Source of the DNA: PNON01 sp964387025
GTDB taxonomy: Bacteria > Chloroflexota > Anaerolineae > Anaerolineales > Anaerolineaceae
Direction of reading: 5' to 3'
DNA length: 64,000 nt
NCBI GenBank assembly: GCA_964387025.1
Contig: CAYLUZ010000007.1
Span: forward strand, 1 to 64,000
Within the stretch, counting starts at the first letter, position 1; the number at the start of each line of letters is the position of its first letter. Positions 43,880 through 52,420 of this stretch are shown piece after piece. Below the pieces are notes generated by a model. That model saw only the letters and a list, made by a program, of their open reading frames with translations, searched no databases and was not told where the DNA came from. The position numbers were made by a program, and so were the translations under genes.

Positions 43880-44836
43880 CTAGATATCAACCTGTTTGAT
43901 GAGCTCTTTTAGTATTCTCGCGGAATTTGATAATCCACTAATTTCTTCATTTGACAATGTAAGGTTCAGGATCTTCTTTATGCCATTTCTACCCACTATG
44001 GAAGGCAAACTCAGGTATACATCCATTATCCCATCATAGTCTTCGATAAAAGTGGACAACGAAAGTACAGTATCCTGGTCCCGTAAAATTGCTTCAGTGA
44101 TCCGTAACAAACCATTGGCAACAGCGTAATAAGTAGCACCTTTTCGCTCAATGATCTGATAAGCAGCATCCCGGGTTTGTCTAAATATCTCATCCCAGAC
44201 CTCCTGGGAATATCCAACACAATTCGCCAGGCAGTATTCTTTTAAACGCATTCCGGCAATATTGGCAAGAGACCAGACAGGTACTTCACTATCCCCATGC
44301 TCACCAATAATATATGCATGAACACTTCGGGGATCGACCCCGGCATACTGGCTGAGCAGGTATCTGAAGCGGGCGGTATCCAATATTGTCCCGGAACCGA
44401 TGACTTTGGCATGCGGCAACCCTGAAATTTTCCAGGAGGCATAACTCAAAATATCCACCGGATTTGTGGCAATGAGTAACAAACCTTCCGGATTATTACT
44501 TACTACCTGTGGAATGATCTGCTTAAATATGGAGATATTCTTATGAACCAGGTCCAGGCGGGATTCACCGGGTTTTTGTCCCACTCCGGCTGTGATCACA
44601 GTAATCGCTGCTCCCTTGCAATCTTCATAAGTGCCAGCCCAAATTCTGGTGGGCTGAACAAATGGGACTGCGTGATTCAGATCCATCGCTTCCCCTTCAG
44701 CTTTCGATGCATTCGCATCGATGAGAACTATCTCGCCTGCCAGACCACTCTGCAGAAGTGCATACGCATAAGTTGCGCCTACATTACCTGCCCCGATGAT
44801 CGCAATTTTTGTTGATGTTAATAGGTCATCAATCAT
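43880..44836 (-). CDS. ldh: L-lactate dehydrogenase
   Basis: A 318-residue NAD-dependent enzyme converting pyruvate to lactate. The Rossmann loop IIGAGNVGATYAYAL is near the start. The substrate-specificity loop TAGVGQKPGESRLDL has Gln in the position that distinguishes lactate from malate dehydrogenases. Catalytic Arg/Asp/His are in LIATNPVDILSY, GSGTILDTARFRYLL and IIGEHGDSEVPVWS. A strong AGGAGG precedes the ATG. The 163-bp upstream gap contains a 20-bp palindrome that may be an operator. It points to mixed or homolactic fermentation. Confidence 0.95.
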   Translation of the reverse strand: MIDDLLTSTKIAIIGAGNVGATYAYALLQSGLAGEIVLIDANASKAEGEAMDLNHAVPFVQPTRIWAGTYEDCKGAAITVITAGVGQKPGESRLDLVHKNISIFKQIIPQVVSNNPEGLLLIATNPVDILSYASWKISGLPHAKVIGSGTILDTARFRYLLSQYAGVDPRSVHAYIIGEHGDSEVPVWSLANIAGMRLKEYCLANCVGYSQEVWDEIFRQTRDAAYQIIERKGATYYAVANGLLRITEAILRDQDTVLSLSTFIEDYDGIMDVYLSLPSIVGRNGIKKILNLTLSNEEISGLSNSARILKELIKQVDI

Positions 44837-44916
44837 GATGCCTCCTTTTTTCTATCAATAATTCTACCAAGAACAGGAACTGTAACTGTGAAAAGCAAAC
44901 CGCATGGTTAGACAAG

Positions 44917-44936
44917 GGTTAAATATATATTTAACC
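44917..44936. promoter_or_regulatory. Perfect 20-bp AT-rich palindrome upstream of ldh
   Basis: The sequence GGTTAAATATATATTTAACC equals its own reverse complement. It lies 80 bases upstream of the ldh start and 64 bases downstream of the atpC stop. Neither side has a T-tract, so an operator is more likely than a terminator. It does not match the Rex consensus TTGTGAAN4TTCACAA. Confidence 0.45.
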
Positions 44937-44999
44937 TGGAAAGAGTTAATAAATAATCGTGAGTATATTAAGGGCAAATATCAGCTGTGATCGAATGAA

Positions 45000-45419
45000 T
45001 TAACGTTTATCTTTTCGATACTTCCGTACGGTTTCTAGACGCAGATTGGATCTTCTCAATGCAGATTGCAAAGTAAGGTATGTATCGGTATCCTGAGGGA
45101 TGACTTTTAAAAGCATCTCCTCTGCCCTTTGCTTGGCTGATTCAGCCCTTGATATATCAATTTCTTCAACATTTTCGGCTGAATCTGCCAGAATTGTGAC
45201 CTGGTCTGGTTGTACTTCCACTATTCCACCAGCAACAGTAAATACTTTTTCTTCGCCTTTATAACGTACTTTGATCAATCCAAATTTCATTGTGGATAGC
45301 AGAGGGGAATGGTGTGGCAATATTCCCATTTCTCCCAGAGTGCCGGGGACAACAACAATATCCGCTTCACCTGAATATACAGATCGATCTTGCGAGGTTA
45401 TCTCTACATGGATAGGCAT
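45000..45419 (-). CDS. atpC: ATP synthase F1 epsilon subunit
   Basis: A 139-residue central-stalk subunit, a regulator of catalysis and link to the rotor. The beta-sandwich domain (about 1-85) carries VVVPGTLGEMGILPHHSPLLS and VAGGIVEVQPDQVTILADSAE. The C-terminal helical hairpin (about 95-135) is present. It begins 13 bases after atpD. It is the last gene of the F1 group here; no clear terminator is visible behind it apart from an AT-rich palindrome. Confidence 0.95.
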   Translation of the reverse strand: MPIHVEITSQDRSVYSGEADIVVVPGTLGEMGILPHHSPLLSTMKFGLIKVRYKGEEKVFTVAGGIVEVQPDQVTILADSAENVEEIDISRAESAKQRAEEMLLKVIPQDTDTYLTLQSALRRSNLRLETVRKYRKDKR

Positions 45420-45432
45420 TATCAGCCCTCTC

Positions 45433-46827
45433 TTACATCATCGTCTTGGCTTTTGCCACAGCATCTTCAATTGTTCCAACCATTAAGAATGCTTGTTCGG
45501 GCAGATCATCGTGTTTACCATCCAGGATCTCCCTGAAACCACGAACAGTATCCTCGATGCGGACATAAGCTCCTGGAATACCGGTAAATGATTCGGCCAC
45601 AGCCATCGGTTGAGAGAAGAACCGTTCGATCTTCCTGGCGCGTGAAACGATCAATTTGTCATCTTCGCTCAATTCATCCAAACCTAAGATCGCGATAATA
45701 TCCTGAAGATCTTTATACCGTTGCAAAATCCTTTGTACTTCCCGGGCAGTATTGTAGTGCTCATCACCCACAATAAGTGGGTCCAGAATACGGGAAGTGG
45801 AAGCCAGCGGGTCAACAGCTGGATAAATACCCTTTTCAACAATGGACCGCTCGAGGGCGATGGTAGCATCCAAGTGGGTAAATGTAGCCACAGGGGCTGG
45901 ATCAGAATAATCATCGGCGGGTACATAGACTGCCTGCATGGATGTGATCGAGCCGCGTCTTGTGGACGTGATACGTTCCTGCAGTTCACCCATCTCGGTA
46001 GCCAGGGTTGGCTGGTAACCAACCGCAGAAGGCATACGCCCGAGCAGTGCTGACACTTCGGAACCAGACATTGTGAAACGGAATATGTTATCAATGAATA
46101 ACAATACGTCTTTTCCCTGGTCACGGAAGTATTCAGCCATGGCAAGTGCAGTTAAGGCTACGCGCAGCCGAACTCCAGGTGGTTCATTCATCTGTCCGAA
46201 AACCATGACAGTATCCTTCATCACGCCAGATTCGACCATTTCCCGGTACAGTTGAGTCCCTTCTCGGGTTCGTTCACCAACACCGGCAAAGACAGAATTT
46301 CCCTGATGGACCGTTGCGATCGAACGGATCAATTCCATAATGATGACTGTTTTTCCAACTCCTGCTCCACCAAAGATACCGGTCTTCCCACCTTTGGTGA
46401 ATGGAGCGATCAGGTCGATCACTTTTAGTCCGGTTTCAAATACTTCAACCTTGGTAACCTGGTCTTCAAATGCAGGAGCAGCCCTGTGGATAGGATAGTA
46501 TTGTTCCGGTTCAACTGGGCCTTTGTTATCCACCGGTTTACCCAGAACATTAAATATTCTACCCAATGTGGTCAATCCAACCGGAACCATGATCGGCGCT
46601 CCGGTTCTCATGGCTGGCATTCCGCGTTCCAAACCATCCGTAGTGTCCATGGCTACACAGCGGACTGTATTTTTCCCGAGGTCTTTTTCAACCTCCAAAG
46701 TAACAGGTTTCTTACCTTCCCGTGGAATCTCGATCGCTTCATACAATACCGGTATATCATTTTCAGTAAAAGCGACATCCACGACACCGCCCAAGATCTG
46801 CACTACTTTTCCTGTTGCTTTTTCCAT
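45433..46827 (-). CDS. atpD: ATP synthase F1 beta subunit
   Basis: A 464-residue catalytic subunit. The start MEKATGKVVQILGGVVDVAF has a GGAGG site 7 bases upstream; an in-frame ATG at 46851 lies before that site and is less likely. Motifs are GGAGVGKTVIIMELI (P-loop), GERTREG (catalytic Glu), LLFIDNIFRFTMSGSEVSALL, and PAVDPLASTSRIL. It forms the alternating hexamer with alpha. It is transcribed with atpA, atpG and atpC. Confidence 0.97.
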   Translation of the reverse strand: MEKATGKVVQILGGVVDVAFTENDIPVLYEAIEIPREGKKPVTLEVEKDLGKNTVRCVAMDTTDGLERGMPAMRTGAPIMVPVGLTTLGRIFNVLGKPVDNKGPVEPEQYYPIHRAAPAFEDQVTKVEVFETGLKVIDLIAPFTKGGKTGIFGGAGVGKTVIIMELIRSIATVHQGNSVFAGVGERTREGTQLYREMVESGVMKDTVMVFGQMNEPPGVRLRVALTALAMAEYFRDQGKDVLLFIDNIFRFTMSGSEVSALLGRMPSAVGYQPTLATEMGELQERITSTRRGSITSMQAVYVPADDYSDPAPVATFTHLDATIALERSIVEKGIYPAVDPLASTSRILDPLIVGDEHYNTAREVQRILQRYKDLQDIIAILGLDELSEDDKLIVSRARKIERFFSQPMAVAESFTGIPGAYVRIEDTVRGFREILDGKHDDLPEQAFLMVGTIEDAVAKAKTMM

Positions 46828-46866
46828 GAAAGAACCTCCACTCATAGTCACGAAAATATTCTGACC

Positions 46867-47760
46867 CTAATTTAATGATTTCGAAAGAGCCTCTGCTCCA
46901 CCAGCAATATCAAGCATATCGTTGGTGATGCTTTGCTGGCGGACTTTATTATATTCAAGTTGAAGAACACCACTGAGCTCCATGGCGTTATCTGTGGCAT
47001 TCTGCATGGAAATCATCCGTGCAGCATGTTCACTGGCTTGGGCTTCCAATACCGCTTGATATACCTGCAATGCAGTGAACCGGGGAATGATCTGATTCAA
47101 TAGCTCTCCCTGGTCTGGTTCATATGTAAAGGCGGATTGGATCTTATGAGAGCCGATGTTTTCTGCCTCATGGCTTTCGCTTTGAATTTCAAATGGCAGG
47201 AGTTTTTTGATCACCGGATCCTGATGGATCATGGTAACAAAGTCGGTGTATGCCAGGTAAACCTCATCAAATGTACCATCCAAAAAACCATCCACTGCCA
47301 TCCGACCGATGGGCGAAATGTCTGAAAATGATGGTGATGCTGGTAAGTTGCTGAATTCTGCGATCACCTTTTTACTTCGGCGAAGAAGTAAATCACGACC
47401 TTTTTTACCGGCTGTAATATAGCTGATATTTTGTGAGAATCCCTTAAAATGCACCAGGGTATTCCGCAAAATATTTGTATTATAAGCTCCTGCTAATCCA
47501 CGATCACTCGTGATCAAAATGACTAGAATGTTTTTTACAGTCCCACGAGGATTCAATAGCGGGTGTAAAGCGTTATGTCCGGGTTGTTCTGACAAATGGA
47601 CTAGGATTTTCCAAGCCTGTTGAGCATATGCCCGGGTTGCTGATACTGCTTGCACGGCTTTTCTGACCTTACTGGCAGAAACCGCCTGTAAAGCCCGTGT
47701 GACCTGAATGATATTCTTTATGCTCCGGATGCGGAGCCGCATTTCCCTTGCAGATGCCAT
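46867..47760 (-). CDS. atpG: ATP synthase F1 gamma subunit
   Basis: A 297-residue rotor subunit. The long N- and C-terminal helices are recognisable (MRLRIRSIKNIIQVTRALQAVSASKVRKA; VLQLEYNKVRQQSITNDMLDIAGGAEAL), with the middle domain starting LVILITSDRGLAGAYNTNIL. The length is typical. It lies between atpA and atpD with short gaps of 17 and 39 bases. Confidence 0.95.
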   Translation of the reverse strand: MASAREMRLRIRSIKNIIQVTRALQAVSASKVRKAVQAVSATRAYAQQAWKILVHLSEQPGHNALHPLLNPRGTVKNILVILITSDRGLAGAYNTNILRNTLVHFKGFSQNISYITAGKKGRDLLLRRSKKVIAEFSNLPASPSFSDISPIGRMAVDGFLDGTFDEVYLAYTDFVTMIHQDPVIKKLLPFEIQSESHEAENIGSHKIQSAFTYEPDQGELLNQIIPRFTALQVYQAVLEAQASEHAARMISMQNATDNAMELSGVLQLEYNKVRQQSITNDMLDIAGGAEALSKSLN

Positions 47761-47777
47761 ATATTAATCCCTGATTA

Positions 47778-49442
47778 CTAAGAAGCCCAGGATGAATTAA
47801 AGGTTTGCAATGCTTTCTGCAATTTATCGATCGTCTCTGGAGTGATCTGCTTTTTGTCGGAGATATCTTTAGTAATTTCCGGGTAGGATGATTCCATAGT
47901 CCGAAGCATGGCAGATTCCCAATCACGAATTTTCTCCACCGGAATTGCATCTGCGAATCCGTTGGTGGCTGCAAATAATGACATGACCTGGTTTGCAAGA
48001 GACATGGGTTCATACTGCCGTTGTTTCAAGATTTCCTGAAGCCTTTGACCACGGTTCAATTGTGACTGGGTCACTTTATCCAGATCAGAACCAAACTGTG
48101 CGAATGCAGCCAGCTCACGATAAGACGCCATTTCCATCCTTAATCGGGCTGCCACCTGTTTGATGGCTTTTGTCTGGGCCGAACCACCAACACGTGAAAC
48201 TGATATACCTACATTAATTCCGGGGCGAATGCCTGAGTTGAATAAGTTTGATTCCAGATAGATCTGCCCATCTGTGATGGAAATGACATTGGTTGGAATA
48301 TATGCTGAAACATCACCCAACAGAGTTTCAATGATGGGTAGAGCGGTAAGCGATCCACCAGTACCTGCCACAGGGACAATTTTATAATTGGATGATTCGG
48401 GGATTTTCTTCAGTTCTTCTTCGGCTAATGATTTTGAGAGTGGGCCGTCAAAGACTTTTTTCTGGTAAGCTTCTTCAGGATTTGCCTGGCTGTTATTGAA
48501 CGTAACAGGAACAATTGCATACTGGATGGCCAACCTGGCTGCCCGTTCAAGCAGTCGGGAGTGAAGATAGAAGACATCACCTGGATATGCTTCTCGTCCT
48601 GGCGGGCGGCGAAGTAAAAGGGAAACCTGCCGATATGCCCAGGCATGTTTGGAAAGGTCGTCATAAACTACCAGCGCGTCGCGTCCGGTTTCCATGAATT
48701 CCTCGCCAATGGAGCAGCCTGCATAAGGAGCAATATACTGCATGGCGGCAGGTTCATCAGCTGCTGCCATCACGACAATGGTATGGTCCATTGCCCCGTG
48801 CTTTTCCAGAATTGCGATCGTTCTGGCTACTGCGGATTTCTTCTGGCCGATTGCCACATAGATACAGACCAGGTTTTTACCGTTCTGGTTGATGATCGTA
48901 TCGATCGCCAAAGCTGTTTTACCTGTTTGGCGGTCACCGATAATTAATTCGCGCTGGCCCCGACCGATTGGGATCATTGAATCGATGGCCTTAATACCAG
49001 TCTGTACTGGTGAGTCAACATCCTGCCGTTCAATTACACCAGCTGCAATACGTTCGATGGGACGGAATTCAGTGGTAATAATGGGGCCTTTGCCATCGAT
49101 AGGTACACCTAACGCGTTCACCACTCGTCCAATGAGTGCATCTCCAACAGGGACAGACGCTATTCGACCGGTCGCGCTGGCCAGCATCCCCTCTTTGATC
49201 AACTGATAATCACCTAAAATAATTACACCCACGCTGTCCTTTTCAAGGTTAAAAGCAATACCCTGGACACCGTTAGAAAATTCCACCAGTTCCTGTGATT
49301 TTACGCGCGTCAGTCCCGCAACTTTGGCAATTCCATCGCCACATTCAAGGACTGTTCCTACTTCCTTGATTTCCATAAGCGGTTGAAATGCTTCGATTTT
49401 CTGTTGTAATTCTGCGGTGACTTGATTAATCAGATCGGTCAT
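47778..49442 (-). CDS. atpA: ATP synthase F1 alpha subunit
   Basis: A 554-residue non-catalytic nucleotide-binding subunit. I use the start MTDLINQVTAELQQKIEAF at 49442, which follows a GGAGG site; the frame runs 31 codons further to 49535 but that part contains the promoter and ribosome site. P-loop GDRQTGKTALAIDTI, and VVYDDLSKHAWAYRQVSLLLRRPPGREAYPGD-type segments are intact (YDDLSKHAWAYRQ). The C-terminal tail is about 40 residues longer than E. coli AtpA. No delta or Fo genes precede it; ruvA does. Confidence 0.95.
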   Translation of the reverse strand: MTDLINQVTAELQQKIEAFQPLMEIKEVGTVLECGDGIAKVAGLTRVKSQELVEFSNGVQGIAFNLEKDSVGVIILGDYQLIKEGMLASATGRIASVPVGDALIGRVVNALGVPIDGKGPIITTEFRPIERIAAGVIERQDVDSPVQTGIKAIDSMIPIGRGQRELIIGDRQTGKTALAIDTIINQNGKNLVCIYVAIGQKKSAVARTIAILEKHGAMDHTIVVMAAADEPAAMQYIAPYAGCSIGEEFMETGRDALVVYDDLSKHAWAYRQVSLLLRRPPGREAYPGDVFYLHSRLLERAARLAIQYAIVPVTFNNSQANPEEAYQKKVFDGPLSKSLAEEELKKIPESSNYKIVPVAGTGGSLTALPIIETLLGDVSAYIPTNVISITDGQIYLESNLFNSGIRPGINVGISVSRVGGSAQTKAIKQVAARLRMEMASYRELAAFAQFGSDLDKVTQSQLNRGQRLQEILKQRQYEPMSLANQVMSLFAATNGFADAIPVEKIRDWESAMLRTMESSYPEITKDISDKKQITPETIDKLQKALQTFNSSWAS

Positions 49443-49518
49443 TGATCCTCCAACCCTATTAGAATCTTGTTCAAAGAATACCCAAATCTTAACTGTTATC
49501 GGCAACTTGTCGATAAAT

Positions 49519-49547
49519 ATAATACCTGAAAGCAAAATTATTGTCTA
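49519..49547 (-). promoter_or_regulatory. Probable promoter of the F1 ATP synthase operon
   Basis: On the minus strand: TAGACA (49542-49547), 17 bases, TATTAT (49519-49524). It lies 77 bases upstream of the atpA start and just after ruvA. It supports transcription of atpAGDC as a unit separate from the ruv genes. Confidence 0.6.
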
Positions 49548-49557
49548 GCTTGCAAAC

Positions 49558-50136
49558 TCACCTTGTGAAATAACTCAGAGCTGCCCGCAATTTTGTTTCG
49601 AGATCTTGTTCTGTATCTTTTGGAATTGCCTGGATAGCTGCCTGGCTTTCCACAATACTGTATCCAAGACCCGTTAATGCTGCAATCAATTCTGTTTCCA
49701 TTTCATTGTATGTGGATAATTGATCCACCCGGCTGATAGCTCCGACTTTATCTTCCAGGTGCAAAAGCATTTTTTGAGCAGTTTTCTTTCCGATTCCTGA
49801 AACCCGACAAAACACCTCAGCCTGCCCATTGCTCACCGCCTGCCTGATGGTATCAAGGGTTAATGTTGAAAGAACAGCTAATGCGATCCTGGGGCCAATT
49901 CCATCCACGCCTAGTAGGACGAGGAAAAAATCCCGTTCTTCACGAAGATCAAAACCATATAGCGTCAATGCATCTTCCCGAACGATAAGGTGGGTATATA
50001 AAAAGATCAGATCTCCCGTTTTAGCCCCCTGCCGGACAGATGACGTTACATAAACCCGCAATCCAAGACCGCCCAGATTGATCGTCAGGTTATCATTATT
50101 GATTTCTAGTACCTCACCACGCAAAGTTGAGATCAT
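49558..50136 (-). CDS. ruvA: Holliday junction DNA helicase subunit RuvA
   Basis: A 192-residue protein that binds Holliday junctions and loads the RuvB motor. Domain I (MISTLRGEVLEINNDNLTINLGGLGLRVYV), the helix-hairpin-helix domain II (GVDGIGPRIALAVLSTL and VSGIGKKTAQKMLLHLEDK), and the C-terminal domain III (IAALTGLGYSIVESQAAIQAI) are all present. ruvB is not in the window. It follows the trmH gene by 20 bases in the same operon. Confidence 0.95.
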   Translation of the reverse strand: MISTLRGEVLEINNDNLTINLGGLGLRVYVTSSVRQGAKTGDLIFLYTHLIVREDALTLYGFDLREERDFFLVLLGVDGIGPRIALAVLSTLTLDTIRQAVSNGQAEVFCRVSGIGKKTAQKMLLHLEDKVGAISRVDQLSTYNEMETELIAALTGLGYSIVESQAAIQAIPKDTEQDLETKLRAALSYFTR

Positions 50137-50156
50137 TTTGTATCGTCCATTTTCTT

Positions 50157-50960
50157 TCAGGATTCACGTTGATGATTAAGTATCTCATATAAAATGATTC
50201 CTGTTGCCATTGCCAGGTTTAATGAATCACTTTTACCGATCATTGGAATGGAAACAACCTGATCGCATATTGCAAGGTGAGCAGCGGATAATCCATGTCT
50301 TTCACTGCCCATTAATAAAACCATCGGGTGTATATAATGCGCAAAGTGGTAATCGTTTTCCGTTCCACCTGCCGCGCCAAACACCTGGATGTCAGAAGCT
50401 TTTACCCAGAGGATAAAATCTTCCAGACTGCATTTGACCAATTCCATGTTGAATAGTGCACCCATACTAGCCCTGATGGAGGAGGGATCAAACGGGTCGG
50501 TGCATTTATCCAACAGGATGATCGTATTCACACCACTGGCATCCGCGGAGCGAATGATGGTGCCAAGGTTTCCCGGGTCGGCAATTTCATCCAAAGCAAT
50601 AATCGTTTTCGATGTCTTCAGGTCGATCTCTGCCAGGGTTGACCATTTTTGGTGTATAACGGCTGCCATACCCTGGGGACCGTCCTTCCCGGATAAATAG
50701 CGGAATACAGATTCGCTGACTTCCATACACTTATTCTGTCCAGAAGCAATAAATTCATCCAGAGCCTGTTTGCCAATCGAACTGACAAGCAATGATGGAC
50801 AATAAACAAGGGTTTGAATATCCCAACCATCCTGGATGGCCTGAATTACTATACGCAAGCCTTCGATATAAGCCAGTCCTGATTCTGCCCTGTCTTTCCG
50901 GTTCAGGAGTTTGTGTATCTCTTTAATACGTGGATTGGCAGTACTTGATATCTCTACCAT
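50157..50960 (-). CDS. TrmH/SpoU-family RNA methyltransferase
   Basis: A 267-residue protein. The N-terminal substrate-binding domain starts STANPRIKEIHKLLNRKDRA. The SPOUT methyltransferase knot shows ALDEIADPGNLGTIIRSADASG (motif 1), SIRASMGALFNMEL (motif 2) and LLMGSERHGLSA with SIPMIGKSDSLNLAMATGIILYE (motif 3). It should 2'-O-methylate rRNA or tRNA; rlmB-like rRNA methylation is likely. It overlaps the ruvC stop by one base (TGATG). Confidence 0.92.
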   Translation of the reverse strand: MVEISSTANPRIKEIHKLLNRKDRAESGLAYIEGLRIVIQAIQDGWDIQTLVYCPSLLVSSIGKQALDEFIASGQNKCMEVSESVFRYLSGKDGPQGMAAVIHQKWSTLAEIDLKTSKTIIALDEIADPGNLGTIIRSADASGVNTIILLDKCTDPFDPSSIRASMGALFNMELVKCSLEDFILWVKASDIQVFGAAGGTENDYHFAHYIHPMVLLMGSERHGLSAAHLAICDQVVSIPMIGKSDSLNLAMATGIILYEILNHQRES

Positions 50961-51457
50961 CAGGTTTCAGACTCCAATCTGGTATATCGGCTGGAGTTAT
51001 GGTGGCAAATAGCCACTGCCAATGCATCCGCAGCATCATCCGGCTTTGGAATGGATTCCAGGTTTAATAATGCTTTAACCATTTGTTGGACCTGTTGTTT
51101 ATCCGCTTTGCCATAACCGGTCACTGCCTGTTTGACTTCCAAAGGGGTGTATTCTCCAAATGGTAAACCAGCCTGTGCTATCGACAAGATAACTACACCA
51201 CGAGCCTGACTAACGGTCATAGCGGTAGTTACGTTCTGATAAAAAAATAACTTCTCTACAGCCGCAGATTCCGGTTCGTAGAGAAGTATGAGTTTTTTGA
51301 GTTCTTCAAAAATGTTTAATAACCGTATTTCGACGGCCATATTCGCCGGTGTATTTATCGTCCCATAAGCTACCGAGAACAGCTGCCCCTGAGGGTCTTC
51401 GTCCACCACGCCATAACCGGTAGTTGCGGTTCCAGGATCAATTCCCAGAATTCGCAT
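50960..51457 (-). CDS. ruvC: Crossover junction endodeoxyribonuclease RuvC
   Basis: A 165-residue resolvase that cuts Holliday junctions. The active-site Asp is in ILGIDPGTATTGYG near the start, the Glu in AAVEKLFFYQN, and the C-terminal Asp pair in IPKPDDAADALAVAICH. The family usually begins MRILGIDPG, so I take the ATG at 51457; a TTG at 51466 overlapping the yebC stop is also possible. It lies in a yebC-ruvC-trmH-ruvA operon. Confidence 0.95.
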   Translation of the reverse strand: MRILGIDPGTATTGYGVVDEDPQGQLFSVAYGTINTPANMAVEIRLLNIFEELKKLILLYEPESAAVEKLFFYQNVTTAMTVSQARGVVILSIAQAGLPFGEYTPLEVKQAVTGYGKADKQQVQQMVKALLNLESIPKPDDAADALAVAICHHNSSRYTRLESET

Positions 51458-51462
51458 GGCGA

Positions 51463-52218
51463 TCAATCATCTTCTAAGGCAGCCATGACCTCATCAGTCA
51501 TTTTCAGGTTTGAAAACACATTGACTACATCGTCAAGCTCTTCAAGAGACTCAATGGTTTTCATTACTTGAACTGCTTTATCCGGTTCCAGTTCAACTTC
51601 CTGGGTTGGTAGCATCCGTAAACCAGCTTCATCCGGGAAGATCTTCACAGCATGAAGTTTTTCGGAAAGGATCTTATACTGCTCAACCGGGGCGATGATC
51701 TCTGCAGAACCTTCTTCGATATTGACATCATCAGCTCCACCATCAACGGCGAGCTCAAAGACCTTGTCTCCATCCAATCCTTCGAGGGAGAATGAGAAAC
51801 AAGCAGCTTTTTTAAATTGCCAACCCACCGAACCGGCTTCCGCCATGCTTCCACCACCCCTGGTCAAAATGTGGCGAACTTCAGCTACAGTCCGGTTACG
51901 ATTATCTGTAAGGCATTCGAGCATAACTGCAACACCATGGCCGGCATAGCCTTCATAGTATAACTGCTCCATGACAACGCCGTCTTTGCCTTCACCCGTG
52001 CCTTTTTTAATAGCACGATCAATGCTATCTTTGGGCATATTTTGGGCTCTTGCTCTTTCGATTGCCATTTGTAAACGTACATTCATTCCTGGATCGCCGC
52101 CACCTTCACGGGCGGCCATAACCACTTCACGAGCCAAACGGGTGAAGATAGCACCCTTTTTTGCATCCGCAGCGCCTTTTTTACGCCGAATTGTTGCCCA
52201 ATGTGAATGACCGGACAT
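51463..52218 (-). CDS. yebC: YebC/PmpR family transcriptional regulator or translation factor
   Basis: A 251-residue protein. It starts MSGHSHWATIRRKKGAADAK, preceded by a GAGGAG site; five earlier codons (from 52233) are unlikely. The family blocks FTRLAREVVMAAREGGGDP, RNRTVAEVRHILTRGGGSM and GSVGWQFKKAACFSF are clear. YebC proteins are annotated as transcription regulators and some act in translation of proline-rich peptides. The C-terminus is acidic (ALEDD). It is first in the ruvC/ruvA operon. Confidence 0.95.
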   Translation of the reverse strand: MSGHSHWATIRRKKGAADAKKGAIFTRLAREVVMAAREGGGDPGMNVRLQMAIERARAQNMPKDSIDRAIKKGTGEGKDGVVMEQLYYEGYAGHGVAVMLECLTDNRNRTVAEVRHILTRGGGSMAEAGSVGWQFKKAACFSFSLEGLDGDKVFELAVDGGADDVNIEEGSAEIIAPVEQYKILSEKLHAVKIFPDEAGLRMLPTQEVELEPDKAVQVMKTIESLEELDDVVNVFSNLKMTDEVMAALEDD

Positions 52219-52383
52219 ACATTGTCTCCTCAAACCTATACGGAATATTTTCAGATATTATACCATTGAAAAAAAGCTAACATCCCATTAATTGACCGGT
52301 GAAGTCTGGCCGATTAAATGCATTTAAATGTAGACAAAATTTTATAATTGGGCTTCAGGGTGACAAAATAATGATGAATGTCA

Positions 52384-52412
52384 TTTACATCATAACCAAA
52401 ACACCATATACT
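52384..52412 (+). promoter_or_regulatory. Promoter placing transcription at the start codon of the sortase-like gene
   Basis: TTTACA (52384-52389), 17 bases, TATACT (52407-52412). The ATG of the next gene begins at 52421, only 8 bases after the -10 box, and no ribosome site is present. Transcription would start at or just before the ATG, so the mRNA is probably leaderless. Confidence 0.65.
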
Positions 52413-52420
52413 ACAGCTTA

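Noticed and set aside
44880..44905. Rex-type operator near ldh
   Set aside because: A TGTGAAAAG half-site is present, but there is no matching second half.
49443..49535. Upstream start of atpA
   Set aside because: The extra 31 codons contain the promoter and ribosome site and no AtpA-like sequence.
52314..52327. 14-bp palindrome TTAAATGCATTTAA upstream of yebC
   Set aside because: It is short and AT-rich, a likely chance occurrence in an AT-rich gap with no second copy nearby.
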